The notes below the pieces were generated by a model, which was given only the letters and a program-made list of their open reading frames with translations, was not told the origin of the DNA and did no database searches. DNA of 19,373 bases from Pseudomonadota bacterium (GTDB lineage Bacteria; Pseudomonadota; Gammaproteobacteria; Xanthomonadales; Rhodanobacteraceae): positions 1 through 19,373 of the forward strand of contig JAJYDI010000015.1 of assembly GCA_021777635.1 (NCBI GenBank). Reading direction: 5' to 3'. Below are positions 8,811 through 15,573 of the stretch, in pieces. Every line of letters begins with the position of its first letter. Within the stretch, counting starts at the first letter, position 1. The translations under genes and the position numbers were made by a program.

Positions 8811-8843
8811 TTTACGTCAGCGTGATATCTTTATGATATCTTG
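8811..8843 (+). promoter_or_regulatory. SPFH gene promoter with tandem TGATATCTT operator
   Basis: The 9-base sequence TGATATCTT occurs twice, at 8823-8831 and 8834-8842, with starts 11 bases apart; each copy contains the palindrome GATATC. Between and overlapping them is TATGAT (8832-8837), a 5-of-6 match to the -10 consensus, with TTTACG (8811-8816) as a possible -35 at a short 15-base spacing. Arc/MetJ/Omega-type ribbon-helix-helix proteins bind tandem short sites spaced about one helical turn apart, and such a protein is encoded just downstream (9901-10083). I infer that it represses this promoter by covering the -10 box. Confidence 0.6.
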
Positions 8844-8879
8844 CTTTCGCAAATGTCCTTCACGACCCGGGTATCCGCC

Positions 8880-9749
8880 ATGAACGAACGCAAGGGACTT
8901 TCGCTGTCGGGCATTCCGATGCTGCTGGTTTCGCTGCTGGCCCTGCTCGGAATCGCCGCGCTGTTCTTCGACGGACTCAACCGCCAGGATGCCGCGGCCG
9001 GCATCACGGCGGTGGTGCTGTTCGCGCTCTGGATGTTCCTCAACAAGGGCTTCTTCCAGGTGCAGCCCAACCAGGGCCAGGTGCTGCAGCTGTTCGGCCG
9101 CTACGCCGGCACCGCGCGCGACGAGGGACTGCGCTGGACCAACCCCTTCTACGCCAAGCGGTCCTTGAGCCTGCGCGTGCGCAACTTCGAGTCGTCCAAG
9201 CTCAAGGTCAACGATTTCGACGGCAATCCGATCGAGATCGCCGCCGTAGTGGTCTGGCAGGTGATCGATACCTACGAGGCGGTGTTCCAGGTCGACAACT
9301 ACGAGAACTATGTGCAGATCCAGTCCGAGTCCGCGCTGCGGCAGATGGCGCAGAGCTATCCCTACGACGCCCACGACGACAGCAAGCCCTCGCTGCGCAG
9401 CCACGGCGAGGTGATCAACACACACCTGCGCGACGAGATCCAGACCCGGCTGGGCAAGGCCGGCGTGCAGGTGGTCGAGGCGCGCATCAGTCACCTCGCC
9501 TATGCGCAGGAGATCGCCCAGGCGATGCTGCAGCGCCAGCAGGCCGGCGCCATCATCGCCGCGCGCATGCTCATCGTCGAAGGCGCGGTCAGCATGGTCG
9601 AGATGGCCCTGCAGCGGCTGGAGCAGGGCGGCCAGGTCAAGCTCGACGAGGAGCGCAAGGCATCGATGGTCTCCAACCTGCTGGTCGTGCTGTGCGGTGA
9701 ACGCGGCACCCAGCCGGTGGTCAATACCGGCACGCTGTATTCGGGCTGA
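8880..9749 (+). CDS. SPFH/band-7 domain membrane protein
   Basis: Product of 289 residues from the ATG at 8880 ([13 protein letters not shown]). Earlier in-frame starts (ATG 8853, TTG 8841) exist, but 8841 lies inside the operator and neither has a clear Shine-Dalgarno. Two membrane segments are visible near the N-terminus (about 11-30 and 40-54), followed by the SPFH domain: [29 protein letters not shown] (start at residue 58), then [29 protein letters not shown], and a helical part [27 protein letters not shown]. The C-terminus ends [16 protein letters not shown] proteins form membrane-bound ring or cage assemblies that organise membrane domains and often work with proteases. The gene has its own promoter with tandem repeats and is followed by a ribbon-helix-helix gene. 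The family assignment is firm; the partner and role are unknown. Confidence 0.93.
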   Translation: MNERKGLSLSGIPMLLVSLLALLGIAALFFDGLNRQDAAAGITAVVLFALWMFLNKGFFQVQPNQGQVLQLFGRYAGTARDEGLRWTNPFYAKRSLSLRVRNFESSKLKVNDFDGNPIEIAAVVVWQVIDTYEAVFQVDNYENYVQIQSESALRQMAQSYPYDAHDDSKPSLRSHGEVINTHLRDEIQTRLGKAGVQVVEARISHLAYAQEIAQAMLQRQQAGAIIAARMLIVEGAVSMVEMALQRLEQGGQVKLDEERKASMVSNLLVVLCGERGTQPVVNTGTLYSG

Positions 9750-9814
9750 GGCTTTCGCATGATCGCCCAGGCGCGCCCTCGCGACAGACGTTCCGCACGG
9801 TCCCGGCAGCGTCG

Positions 9815-9831
9815 CCCGGGCTCCGCCCGGG
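9815..9831 (+). terminator. Perfect GC hairpin between the SPFH and RHH genes
   Basis: CCCGGGC and GCCCGGG form a perfect 7-bp stem with a TCC loop, followed by ATGCTTTGCG. It could end the SPFH transcript, attenuate read-through into the ribbon-helix-helix gene, or be a REP-like extragenic palindrome. The T-tract is short, so the call is tentative. Confidence 0.35.
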
Positions 9832-9900
9832 ATGCTTTGCGCGCGCCTGGGGCGGTGACCGGGGCGCCATTGCCGGAGCCGGGGCGTTACCGCGATCCGC

Positions 9901-10083
9901 ATGAGCACTGACAAGAAAGCCTACCCGTTGCGCATCAATGCCGAGGTGCTGAACGCGGTGCAGCGCTGGGCCGACGACGAGCTGCGCAGCCTCAACGCAC
10001 AGATCGAGTATGTGCTGCGCGAGACGTTGCGCAAGACCGGGCGTTTGCACGGCAGCGCGCCACGCAAACGTGGAAGTGAATGA
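9901..10083 (+). CDS. Arc-like ribbon-helix-helix DNA-binding protein
   Basis: Product of 60 residues. The layout is that of an Arc/MetJ-type ribbon-helix-helix regulator: a beta strand KAYPLRIN (6-13) that would insert into the major groove as part of a dimer, helix A AEVLNAVQRWADDEL (14-28), a turn RSLN, and helix B AQIEYVLRETLRK (33-45), followed by a short basic tail ending APRKRGSE. These proteins usually regulate their own neighbourhood and bind tandem short operators. The obvious candidate site is the TGATATCTT tandem upstream of the SPFH gene. The start is the only ATG, with no strong Shine-Dalgarno. A GTG-start gene for a 68-residue protein follows 25 bases later. An antitoxin role is possible in principle because many antitoxins use this fold, but nothing here proves a toxin. 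Confidence 0.85.
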   Translation: MSTDKKAYPLRINAEVLNAVQRWADDELRSLNAQIEYVLRETLRKTGRLHGSAPRKRGSE

Positions 10084-10108
10084 CCCCCCTTTGAGAAGGA
10101 AGCCGACC

Positions 10109-10315
10109 GTGACGGTATGGGACTACAAAGTCGTCAATCTGACGCTGACGAGGAAGGCCACGTTGCTGGGCCGACTGCAGCCGGGCTCGCTTCCAGACGA
10201 AGACCCCATGGTCAAGGAAATGCGCGATCTCGGCGCCCTGGGCTGGGAACTGGTCAGCGTGTATAACGAGCCGCCGTACCTTGGCGTTACCCTGTTCTTC
10301 AAGCGTGCGCGTTGA
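10109..10315 (+). CDS. Small DUF4177-like protein
   Basis: Product of 68 residues starting at GTG 10109, with AAGGA (10096-10100) eight bases upstream deciding the start; no ATG is in frame nearby, and the longer open frame back to 10010 overlaps the preceding gene. The sequence reads WDYKVVNLTLTR...EMRDLGALGWELVSVYNEPPYLGVTLFFKRAR. The phrase 'LG..GWELVSV' between two strand-forming ends (WDYKVV and LFFKR) is the signature of the DUF4177 family, small cytoplasmic proteins of unknown function. It lies 25 bases after the ribbon-helix-helix gene on the same strand, probably in one transcript. The family call is by pattern recognition and has not been tested by a profile search. Confidence 0.75.
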   Translation: MTVWDYKVVNLTLTRKATLLGRLQPGSLPDEDPMVKEMRDLGALGWELVSVYNEPPYLGVTLFFKRAR

Positions 10316-10361
10316 GCGAATGTTCCGGCCCCCGCAGGGGTCACTCGACGGAGGACAAACC

Positions 10362-10811
10362 ATGAAAGCACAGTCTTTGCTGATCTCCACCCTCGGCCTC
10401 GGTGCGGCGCTGCTGGTGGGTGCTCCCGCCCTGGCGTCCAAGGTGGCGACCCAGTCCGTGATCGCCGCCGCATCGGCCACCGCCATGGCGGCCACGGCGG
10501 CCGCGCCGGTGGCCGCGACCGCAGCCGTCGCCGCCATGGCGGCAGGCCGCTGGGCCGATGCGGCCAAGGGCTTCGATACGGCCATGCAGAAGGCGGCGCC
10601 GCCGGCTGAGCTCAAAACGATCTGGCAGGGGCTGGTCAAGCAGTACGGCGCCTACCAAGGCCATGGTACGGCCAGTGAACTGCCGGCACCGGCGCCCTAC
10701 CGCAACGTGGTCGTGCCGGTCACCTTCGGCAAGCAGGTGATCGGCATGCAGTTCAGCTACGACGCACAGGGGGCGGTCGCCGGCCTGCATCTGGTCCCGC
10801 CACCGGCCTGA
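10362..10811 (+). CDS. Secreted DUF3887-like protein with Ala-rich linker
   Basis: Product of 149 residues from the ATG at 10362, well placed behind GGAGG. It starts with a clear Sec signal peptide (MKAQSLLISTLGLGAALLVGAPALA, likely cleaved before Ser26). No lipobox cysteine is present, so it is probably periplasmic and soluble. Residues 30-61 are almost only Ala, Thr, Val and Met. The remainder (AGRWADAAKGFDTAMQKAAPPAELKTIWQGLVKQYGAYQGHG..., then a beta-rich half with VVVPVTFGKQVIGMQFSYDAQGAVAGLHL) follows the pattern of DUF3887, a domain often fused in front of dienelactone-hydrolase-type enzymes but here alone. Its role is unknown. The gap to the preceding gene is only 46 bases, so it may belong to the same unit, although nothing else links them. 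Confidence 0.72.
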   Translation: MKAQSLLISTLGLGAALLVGAPALASKVATQSVIAAASATAMAATAAAPVAATAAVAAMAAGRWADAAKGFDTAMQKAAPPAELKTIWQGLVKQYGAYQGHGTASELPAPAPYRNVVVPVTFGKQVIGMQFSYDAQGAVAGLHLVPPPA

Positions 10812-10821
10812 GCTCCGGCTG

Positions 10822-11400
10822 ATGGCGGGCTCCACTCGATCCATGGCCCTTCCCCACCCTGCCCCGCCGCCGCGCAGCGCCGATCGGACGAAGCTGCTGC
10901 GACGGGCGTGTGCACTCGGCGTGCCGGCCGACTACGGCCACATGCGCCGTTTGCCGCCGGTGCGCGAACCGCAGCGCTTGAGCTTCATCGGACTGGATGT
11001 CCATGGCCGCCCGCAGTGGCTCGCACCGCGCGCGGCCGCGGCGCTGCGACGCCTGCTTGGCGCGTCCGCGGCGGAGCGAGTCACGATCGATGTGGTGTCG
11101 GCGTTTCGCACCATCGAGCACCAGCTCGACATCCTCGAGCGCAAGCGGGCGCGCGGGCAGTCGGTCGACGATATCCTGCGCGTCAGCGCCGCACCGGGAT
11201 ACAGCGAGCACCACTCGGGCCGCGCCGTCGACCTGACTGCGCCGGGATTCGCACCACTGGAAGAGGACTTCGAGCACTCTCCGGCATTCGCCTGGCTGCA
11301 GCAGCACGCGGCGGACTTCGGCTTCCGGATGTCGTACCCGCGCGGCAATGCGCACGGGATCGCGTATGAGCCCTGGCACTGGTGCTGGCACGCACGCTGA
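10822..11400 (+). CDS. D-alanyl-D-alanine carboxypeptidase, VanY/M15B family
   Basis: Product of 192 residues if the ATG at 10822 is used; an ATG at 10843 would shorten it by seven and is equally possible, since neither has a good Shine-Dalgarno. The M15 zinc-peptidase motifs are all present: SAFRT (93-97), SEHHSGRAVDL with zinc ligands His130 and Asp137, and EPWHWCW with catalytic Glu183 and zinc ligand His186. The family trims the terminal D-Ala from peptidoglycan stem peptides or cleaves related D,D bonds. No signal peptide is recognisable (the N-terminus is Pro/Ala/Arg-rich), which is odd for an envelope enzyme. It could act in the cytoplasm on recycled muropeptides, or use another export route. 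Vancomycin resistance is not implied; no VanR, VanS or ligase gene lies nearby. Confidence 0.9.
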   Translation: MAGSTRSMALPHPAPPPRSADRTKLLRRACALGVPADYGHMRRLPPVREPQRLSFIGLDVHGRPQWLAPRAAAALRRLLGASAAERVTIDVVSAFRTIEHQLDILERKRARGQSVDDILRVSAAPGYSEHHSGRAVDLTAPGFAPLEEDFEHSPAFAWLQQHAADFGFRMSYPRGNAHGIAYEPWHWCWHAR

Positions 11401-11772
11401 GCCTGGCCCGGACTCCTTTCATCGGCGTCGTGCCCGTCTTGAAACCCGCATCCTGCTGCAGGCCGGGCGACTCGAATCGATGCCGTCTCGACGCTCCGGA
11501 TGCCGGCGCGCCACGCCCCCGGATCCGCGCGGGGCGGTCGTCCCGCGCTGAACGAGCAGGCCGGTAGCGGACGCTACCGGTCCGCTTGCTGACGCGAGTC
11601 GGTGCGACGACCCGCGGTCCGCGCCGACTCGAGACGACCCGCATCGGCACAACCAGATGCCCGGGGTTCAGGCCGGACGGATGCCTTGCTTCGACCCGGA
11701 ACCGCCGGCGCGTTGGACCGGAGGCCGCGCCCATGTCCAATCGGACCATCGCTTCCGCAGCCCGGTGCCCGC
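11401..11772. other. Gene-free convergent region rich in hairpins
   Basis: No supported gene lies in these 372 bases between the convergent carboxypeptidase and sulfotransferase genes. Structure is concentrated at 11561-11631. CCGGTAGC/GCTACCGG forms a perfect 8-bp stem (11561-11580). AGCGGAC/GTCCGCT forms a perfect 7-bp stem (11566-11586) that shares bases with the first, so the two exclude each other. CGAGTCGG/CCGACTCG forms an 8-bp stem (11595-11631) around a 21-base loop. TTGGAC/GTCCAA pairs at 11713-11740. No long T-run follows any of them. The hairpins may be bidirectional 3'-end signals or part of a small RNA. Confidence 0.4.
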
Positions 11773-13383
11773 TCAGGGCGCGCTGATCGCAGCTTCGAGT
11801 TCGGGCAGGTGCGGCGCCCAGGCGCGCCAACGACCGATCGAGGCTGCATGAATCGTCTGTCGCGCCTGCCAGGCACTGGCGGTCCTGATCGACTGCGGTG
11901 GCGCCGTGCCGCTCGCATCCGGCTCCAGCCCGAGAAAGGCGTGCAGTCGCGCCAGCGTGGCCTCGCTGTCGGCGACCAGGGCCTCGTAGTCGAGCTCGAA
12001 CTGCGGAACCTCCAGCACCTCGTGCCAGTGATCCATCAGCTGCCGATAGCCCGCCGCGTAGGCGGCGATGTCGGCGAAATCGTAGGCGTAGGTGTTGTCC
12101 TCGTGCGCGAACATCTGCTGCCACAGCGACAGCGCGGTGTCGCGCAGGTCGCGTCGACAGTGGATCACGCGCAGGCCCGGCAGCAGGGCGACGGCATGCC
12201 CGAGATGGCGGAAATTGAGCGGGTTCTTGTCAATGTAGCAGCGCGCCGGACCATCATCGCCGCGCAACTGCGCCGCATACAGGGCCGCCGCATGATTGAG
12301 CGCCGTGCTCGTGCGGCCCGCGCCATCGATATGGGTGGCCAGCTGCGCCAGCCAGTTCAACTCGCCGCGCCCGCGCACCGCCGGATGCCGCGCAAGCAGG
12401 GTCGCCGCCAGCGTGGTACCCGAGCGCGGCAGGCCGACGATCAGCACCGGCACGAAGCCGCGCTCCGGCGGCGTCGCCGCCGGTTCGGGCGATGGCAGCC
12501 TGCACTGGCGGTCGACGAAGGCCTGCCATCCGGCGCGCGACCAGCCCAGTCGCGCACGCAGCGCGGCGTTGCCGGCGCGCAGCGTGCGCACGGCGGCCGC
12601 GAGATCGCCGAGGTCGGATTCGATCTTGCCCAGCGCGAAATGCGCGGCGATGCCCGCCATGTCGGTGGTTCCGCGCCGTGCCGCGAAGGCGGCGATGCGC
12701 ATGGCATCGCCCTCGTCGCGCCGCTGGAAGCGATGCGCCGTCGCCAACCGGACCCACAACCCGGGCTGCGCGGCGTCGACGTCGAGACTGGCGCGCAGAT
12801 GCGCGCGGGCCTGCTCGAAGCGACCCAGCTCCAGAGCCAGCTCGCCCATCCGCGCATGCAGCGGCGCGTCGCCCGGATGCGCCTTCAGCGCCTTTGCGGC
12901 CACCTCGAAGGCGCGCGCGGCCAGGCCGCACTCGCGCAGGAAGGCGATCGTCGCCAGCGCGTCATCGCGCAGCGGCGCCTCGTCGCGCCACGCCAGCAGC
13001 ATCGCCTCGCCGGCCGCCTGATGCCGCCCCGACTCGCGCAGCAGGTGCGCCAGCGATACCGCCGCCTGGCGGTGACCGGGCTCGGCGGCCAGTACGGCAC
13101 GCAGCTCCCGCTCGGCGGCGGCGCGTTCGCCGACCATGCGCAGCGCATTGCCCAGCAGCACCCGCAGGGCGTGGTCGTGGACATGCAGGTCGAGACCCTG
13201 TTCGGCGACCGTCGCCGCAATCCCCGGTACACCGGCACGCATCAAGCCCTCGCCCAGCAGCAGCCAGTCGCCGGCCGTCAGCGTCACGTTCCCGAGTGCG
13301 CTCTGCAGGCCGGTGTAGGCGACCGCCATGCCTGCGCTGGCAGCGCGCGTGCGGAAATCATCGAGCAGCGACTCGACGCTCAT
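11773..13383 (-). CDS. Tetratricopeptide-repeat sulfotransferase
   Basis: Product of 536 residues. The N-terminal half (about 25-290) is a string of TPR-like helical pairs (for example ALRVLLGNALRMVGERAAAERELRAVLAAEPGH, start at 72). The C-terminal half is a PAPS-dependent sulfotransferase: 5'-phosphosulfate loop VGLPRSGTTL at 316-325, YIDKNPLNFRHLG at 383-395, the 3'-phosphate motif CRRDLRDTALSLW at 409-421, FELDYEALVADSEATLARLHAFLGL at 462-486, and the late TASAWQARQTIHAASIGRWRAW. Such proteins transfer sulfate from PAPS to a carbohydrate, lipid or tyrosine acceptor; which one is unknown here. The start is the ATG at 13381-13383, because its ATG overlaps the stop of the glycosylase gene (ATGA), a sign of coupled translation. 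An open frame upstream to 13434 lies within that gene. This is the last gene of the long minus-strand run. Confidence 0.92.
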   Translation of the reverse strand: MSVESLLDDFRTRAASAGMAVAYTGLQSALGNVTLTAGDWLLLGEGLMRAGVPGIAATVAEQGLDLHVHDHALRVLLGNALRMVGERAAAERELRAVLAAEPGHRQAAVSLAHLLRESGRHQAAGEAMLLAWRDEAPLRDDALATIAFLRECGLAARAFEVAAKALKAHPGDAPLHARMGELALELGRFEQARAHLRASLDVDAAQPGLWVRLATAHRFQRRDEGDAMRIAAFAARRGTTDMAGIAAHFALGKIESDLGDLAAAVRTLRAGNAALRARLGWSRAGWQAFVDRQCRLPSPEPAATPPERGFVPVLIVGLPRSGTTLAATLLARHPAVRGRGELNWLAQLATHIDGAGRTSTALNHAAALYAAQLRGDDGPARCYIDKNPLNFRHLGHAVALLPGLRVIHCRRDLRDTALSLWQQMFAHEDNTYAYDFADIAAYAAGYRQLMDHWHEVLEVPQFELDYEALVADSEATLARLHAFLGLEPDASGTAPPQSIRTASAWQARQTIHAASIGRWRAWAPHLPELEAAISAP

Positions 13384-14054
13384 GCACCGGCGCCGGCACG
13401 GGCATCGGCGCGAGTCGCTTCGACCACCCGCCACAGGTAGAACCCCGCCAGCGTGCGATAGGGGGCCCAGCGCTCGCCGAATGCGGCCAGCGCGCGCGGC
13501 GCTGGCAGTGCCTCGAATCCGTGCACGATCTGCGCGCCCATGCGCACGCCGAGATCATCGACCGGCAGCACGTCCGGCCGGCCGAGACGGAACATCAGCA
13601 TCATCTCCACGGTCCAGCGGCCGATACCACGCACCTGGGTCAGGTGTTCGATGATCGCGACGTCGGGCATGCGCGCCAGCTGGCGCGGGGTCGGCACGAT
13701 GCCGGCATCGGCCTTGGCCGCCAGGTCGCGCAGGGCGCTGATCTTGTTGCGCGACACGCCGGCCGTGCGCAGCGCCTCATCCGCCAGCCGGGTGATGCCG
13801 TCCGGATCGATGCGCCCGCGCCGCGGCATGAGTGCGACCACGCGCGCGGTGATCGTCGCCGCCGCCTTGCCGGCCAGCTGCTGGTGCAGGATCGAGCGCG
13901 CCAGTGCATCGACCGGATCGAACGGCTTGCGGAAATCGAATGCAAGCGGACCGATACGGCGCATCCATGGCGCCAGGCGACGATCGCATCGCGCCAGATG
14001 GGCGCGGGCGGCATCGAGATCGAAACCGCGCGTGATGATGGCGTTGACTGGCAT
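13380..14054 (-). CDS. DNA-3-methyladenine glycosylase II-like (HhH-GPD family)
   Basis: Product of 224 residues, close to the short AlkA/MAG-type glycosylases of bacteria and yeast and lacking the N-terminal domain of E. coli AlkA (282). It removes alkylated bases such as 3-methyladenine from DNA to begin base-excision repair. Seen: DALARSILHQQLAGKAAATI (49-68), GVSRNKISALRDLA (99-112), the helix-hairpin-helix HLTQVRGIGRWTVEMMLMF (137-155), and LPVDDLGVR, whose second aspartate (167) matches the catalytic Asp238 of AlkA. No iron-sulfur cysteines follow, consistent with the AlkA branch. The start is the ATG at 14052-14054; the open frame continues far upstream but crosses the DUF423 gene. Its stop overlaps the sulfotransferase start. 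Confidence 0.93.
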   Translation of the reverse strand: MPVNAIITRGFDLDAARAHLARCDRRLAPWMRRIGPLAFDFRKPFDPVDALARSILHQQLAGKAAATITARVVALMPRRGRIDPDGITRLADEALRTAGVSRNKISALRDLAAKADAGIVPTPRQLARMPDVAIIEHLTQVRGIGRWTVEMMLMFRLGRPDVLPVDDLGVRMGAQIVHGFEALPAPRALAAFGERWAPYRTLAGFYLWRVVEATRADARAGAGA

Positions 14055-14113
14055 GGCGGATCCCCCGGCGGATGGGCGATTGTGGCGGCGGACCGAAGCC
14101 GCCGCCAGACGGC

Positions 14114-14491
14114 TCACCGAGTCACGCGTGCACGCAGCGCAAGCCCCAGTGCGACCCAGCCGATGATCAAGGCAAGCCCGCCCATGGGCGTGATCACACC
14201 GATCCAGCGCGGCGCGCCCAGCGCGAGTGCGTACAGGCTGCCGGAAAAAAGCACGATGCCAAGGCCGAACGCGCGCAGGGCAACCGCGCGTGCCCGCCCT
14301 GGCGGTGCCGCGAACGCGGCCAGGGCCAATGCCAGCGCGTGCCAGAACTGGTAGTCGACCGCCGTATGCCAGACGCTCATGGCCTGTGCGGCAAGGTGCC
14401 CGCTCAGTGCGTGCGCCCCGAAGGCCCCCAGCAAGACGGCCGTGGCACCCGCGGCGGCGACCGCGGCAGACCCTGCGTTCGCGGATTTCAT
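14114..14491 (-). CDS. DUF423 small membrane protein (YgdD-like)
   Basis: Product of 125 residues (E. coli YgdD 131) with about four membrane segments. The family hallmarks are present: LLGAFGAHALSGHL (20-33), VDYQFWHALALAL (45-57), GIVLFSGSLYALAL (78-91) and ITPMGGLALIIGW (100-112). It is an inner-membrane protein of unknown function, widespread in bacteria. The ATG at 14489-14491 overlaps the stop of the DUF4340 gene by the four bases ATGA, which fixes the start and suggests coupled translation. The glycosylase gene follows after a 59-base gap, the only sizeable space in the run. Confidence 0.93.
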   Translation of the reverse strand: MKSANAGSAAVAAAGATAVLLGAFGAHALSGHLAAQAMSVWHTAVDYQFWHALALALAAFAAPPGRARAVALRAFGLGIVLFSGSLYALALGAPRWIGVITPMGGLALIIGWVALGLALRARVTR

Positions 14492-15573
14492 CGGCGCTCC
14501 CCGTCGTTGATGGTCGATGCCTTCGCGGCGCTGCTGGTCGCGGCGGCCGGCGCTGCATCCGGAGCCGCCGACGGAGGCATCGGCATCCCGGGTTGCAGCG
14601 ATCCGCTGAGCAGCGACCAGGTGCCCGGGGCCAGCACCCAGGTTCGCCCCTGCAGCCACGCCGCCAGCGCGACCGCCCGCGCATGCAATGGCGCTCCCCC
14701 GCGTGGCGCCTGCACCGTCAGCAGGGCGCGGGTCGGCGTCCCCGCTCCCGCCGGCTGCCACAGTTGCAGCTCGATGATGATGCCATCACGCAGTTCCACC
14801 CGTGCCCGCAGCGCATTCGCCGGCGGTGTCGTGCGCGCCTCGACGGCGCTGTAATCGATGCCGTCGAGCACGTCGGCCACCAGGTCGCGGCGCGCCGCGG
14901 CCTGCACGCCAGGCGGCGCATGCCGCACACGCAAGCGGCCGTCGGCCTCGCGGTCAACGACATAGCGGGCGCCGCTCGCATCACTCACGGTGACCGCCTG
15001 CACGGCGTCCGACGCAATGCTGAGCAGCGGATGCGGCATCCAGTCCGCCGGTGCGCGCGGCGGCGTCAGGTCGCCAGCGACGAGCAGGCTCTCGGCATGG
15101 CCGGCCAGGCGGACAAAGGTGCCGTCGAGGCGCGCGTCGTAGTGCCCGATCAGCAATGCCGGTTGCGGCATGAGGCCTGACAACCGCACTTCCACGCCGC
15201 GCGCATCGGCGTGATCGATGGCGGCTACTCCGATCTGCGGGTACAGGGACGGGTCGCGGGTCTTGCCGGCGATGATGCGCGCGCGCGCCAGCCGCAGCAG
15301 ATAGCTGCGCACCCGTGCCGGATCGGCTGGCGCCGCGGTTTCCGACACCTCCCAGCCTTTCGCGGTGCGCTGCAGCGTGACCAGCGCCCGCGCGCCGGCG
15401 CCCACCAGCTGCAGCCCGGTGACGGCATTGATCGAGGAATCCAGACCGGGCAGCAACCGCGTGCCGTCGACCCCGGGCTGGCGGCGCTGCGATGCCGCGT
15501 GCTCGAGAGCCGCCGCGGTGACCAGCGTCAGCAGGGTGACCGCGATCAGCACCAGCAGCGCGCGCGGCCTCAT
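14488..15573 (-). CDS. DUF4340-domain protein, membrane-anchored
   Basis: Product of 361 residues. One N-terminal membrane segment (LLVLIAVTLLTLVTAAALEHA, 6-26) anchors a periplasmic domain. The stretch YLLRLARARIIAGKTRDPSLYPQIGV is characteristic of DUF4340, whose copies are regularly encoded beside GldG-type ABC components. The tail (about 325-361) is Pro/Ala/Ser-rich. The ATG at 15571-15573 overlaps the stop of the GldG-like gene (ATGA), and its own stop overlaps the next start in the same way. It probably forms part of the membrane complex with the ATPase, permease and GldG-like protein, perhaps as an extracytoplasmic substrate-handling subunit; the substrate is unknown. Confidence 0.88.
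   Translation of the reverse strand: MRPRALLVLIAVTLLTLVTAAALEHAASQRRQPGVDGTRLLPGLDSSINAVTGLQLVGAGARALVTLQRTAKGWEVSETAAPADPARVRSYLLRLARARIIAGKTRDPSLYPQIGVAAIDHADARGVEVRLSGLMPQPALLIGHYDARLDGTFVRLAGHAESLLVAGDLTPPRAPADWMPHPLLSIASDAVQAVTVSDASGARYVVDREADGRLRVRHAPPGVQAAARRDLVADVLDGIDYSAVEARTTPPANALRARVELRDGIIIELQLWQPAGAGTPTRALLTVQAPRGGAPLHARAVALAAWLQGRTWVLAPGTWSLLSGSLQPGMPMPPSAAPDAAPAAATSSAAKASTINDGERR

Noticed and set aside
10440..10550. Possible DNA repeat array (runs of GCC/GCG)
   Set aside because: The repetition comes from Ala codons in a low-complexity linker of the secreted DUF3887-like protein; no exact repeat unit is maintained.
10822..11400. Glycopeptide resistance locus
   Set aside because: A VanY-like peptidase alone, with no ligase, VanH/VanX or two-component system, is an ordinary cell-wall enzyme of Gram-negative bacteria.
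11401..11772. tRNA or small ORF in the convergent gap
   Set aside because: No cloverleaf with a proper T-loop could be drawn, and the open frames there are short, Arg/Pro-rich and without a ribosome-binding site.
11602..13440. 612-residue plus-strand open frame opposite the sulfotransferase gene
   Set aside because: It is Arg/Gln/His-rich, has no recognisable motif, and mirrors a gene with complete sulfotransferase motifs. The same applies to other long antisense frames such as 12492-14354, 15912-17504 and 5560-7182.
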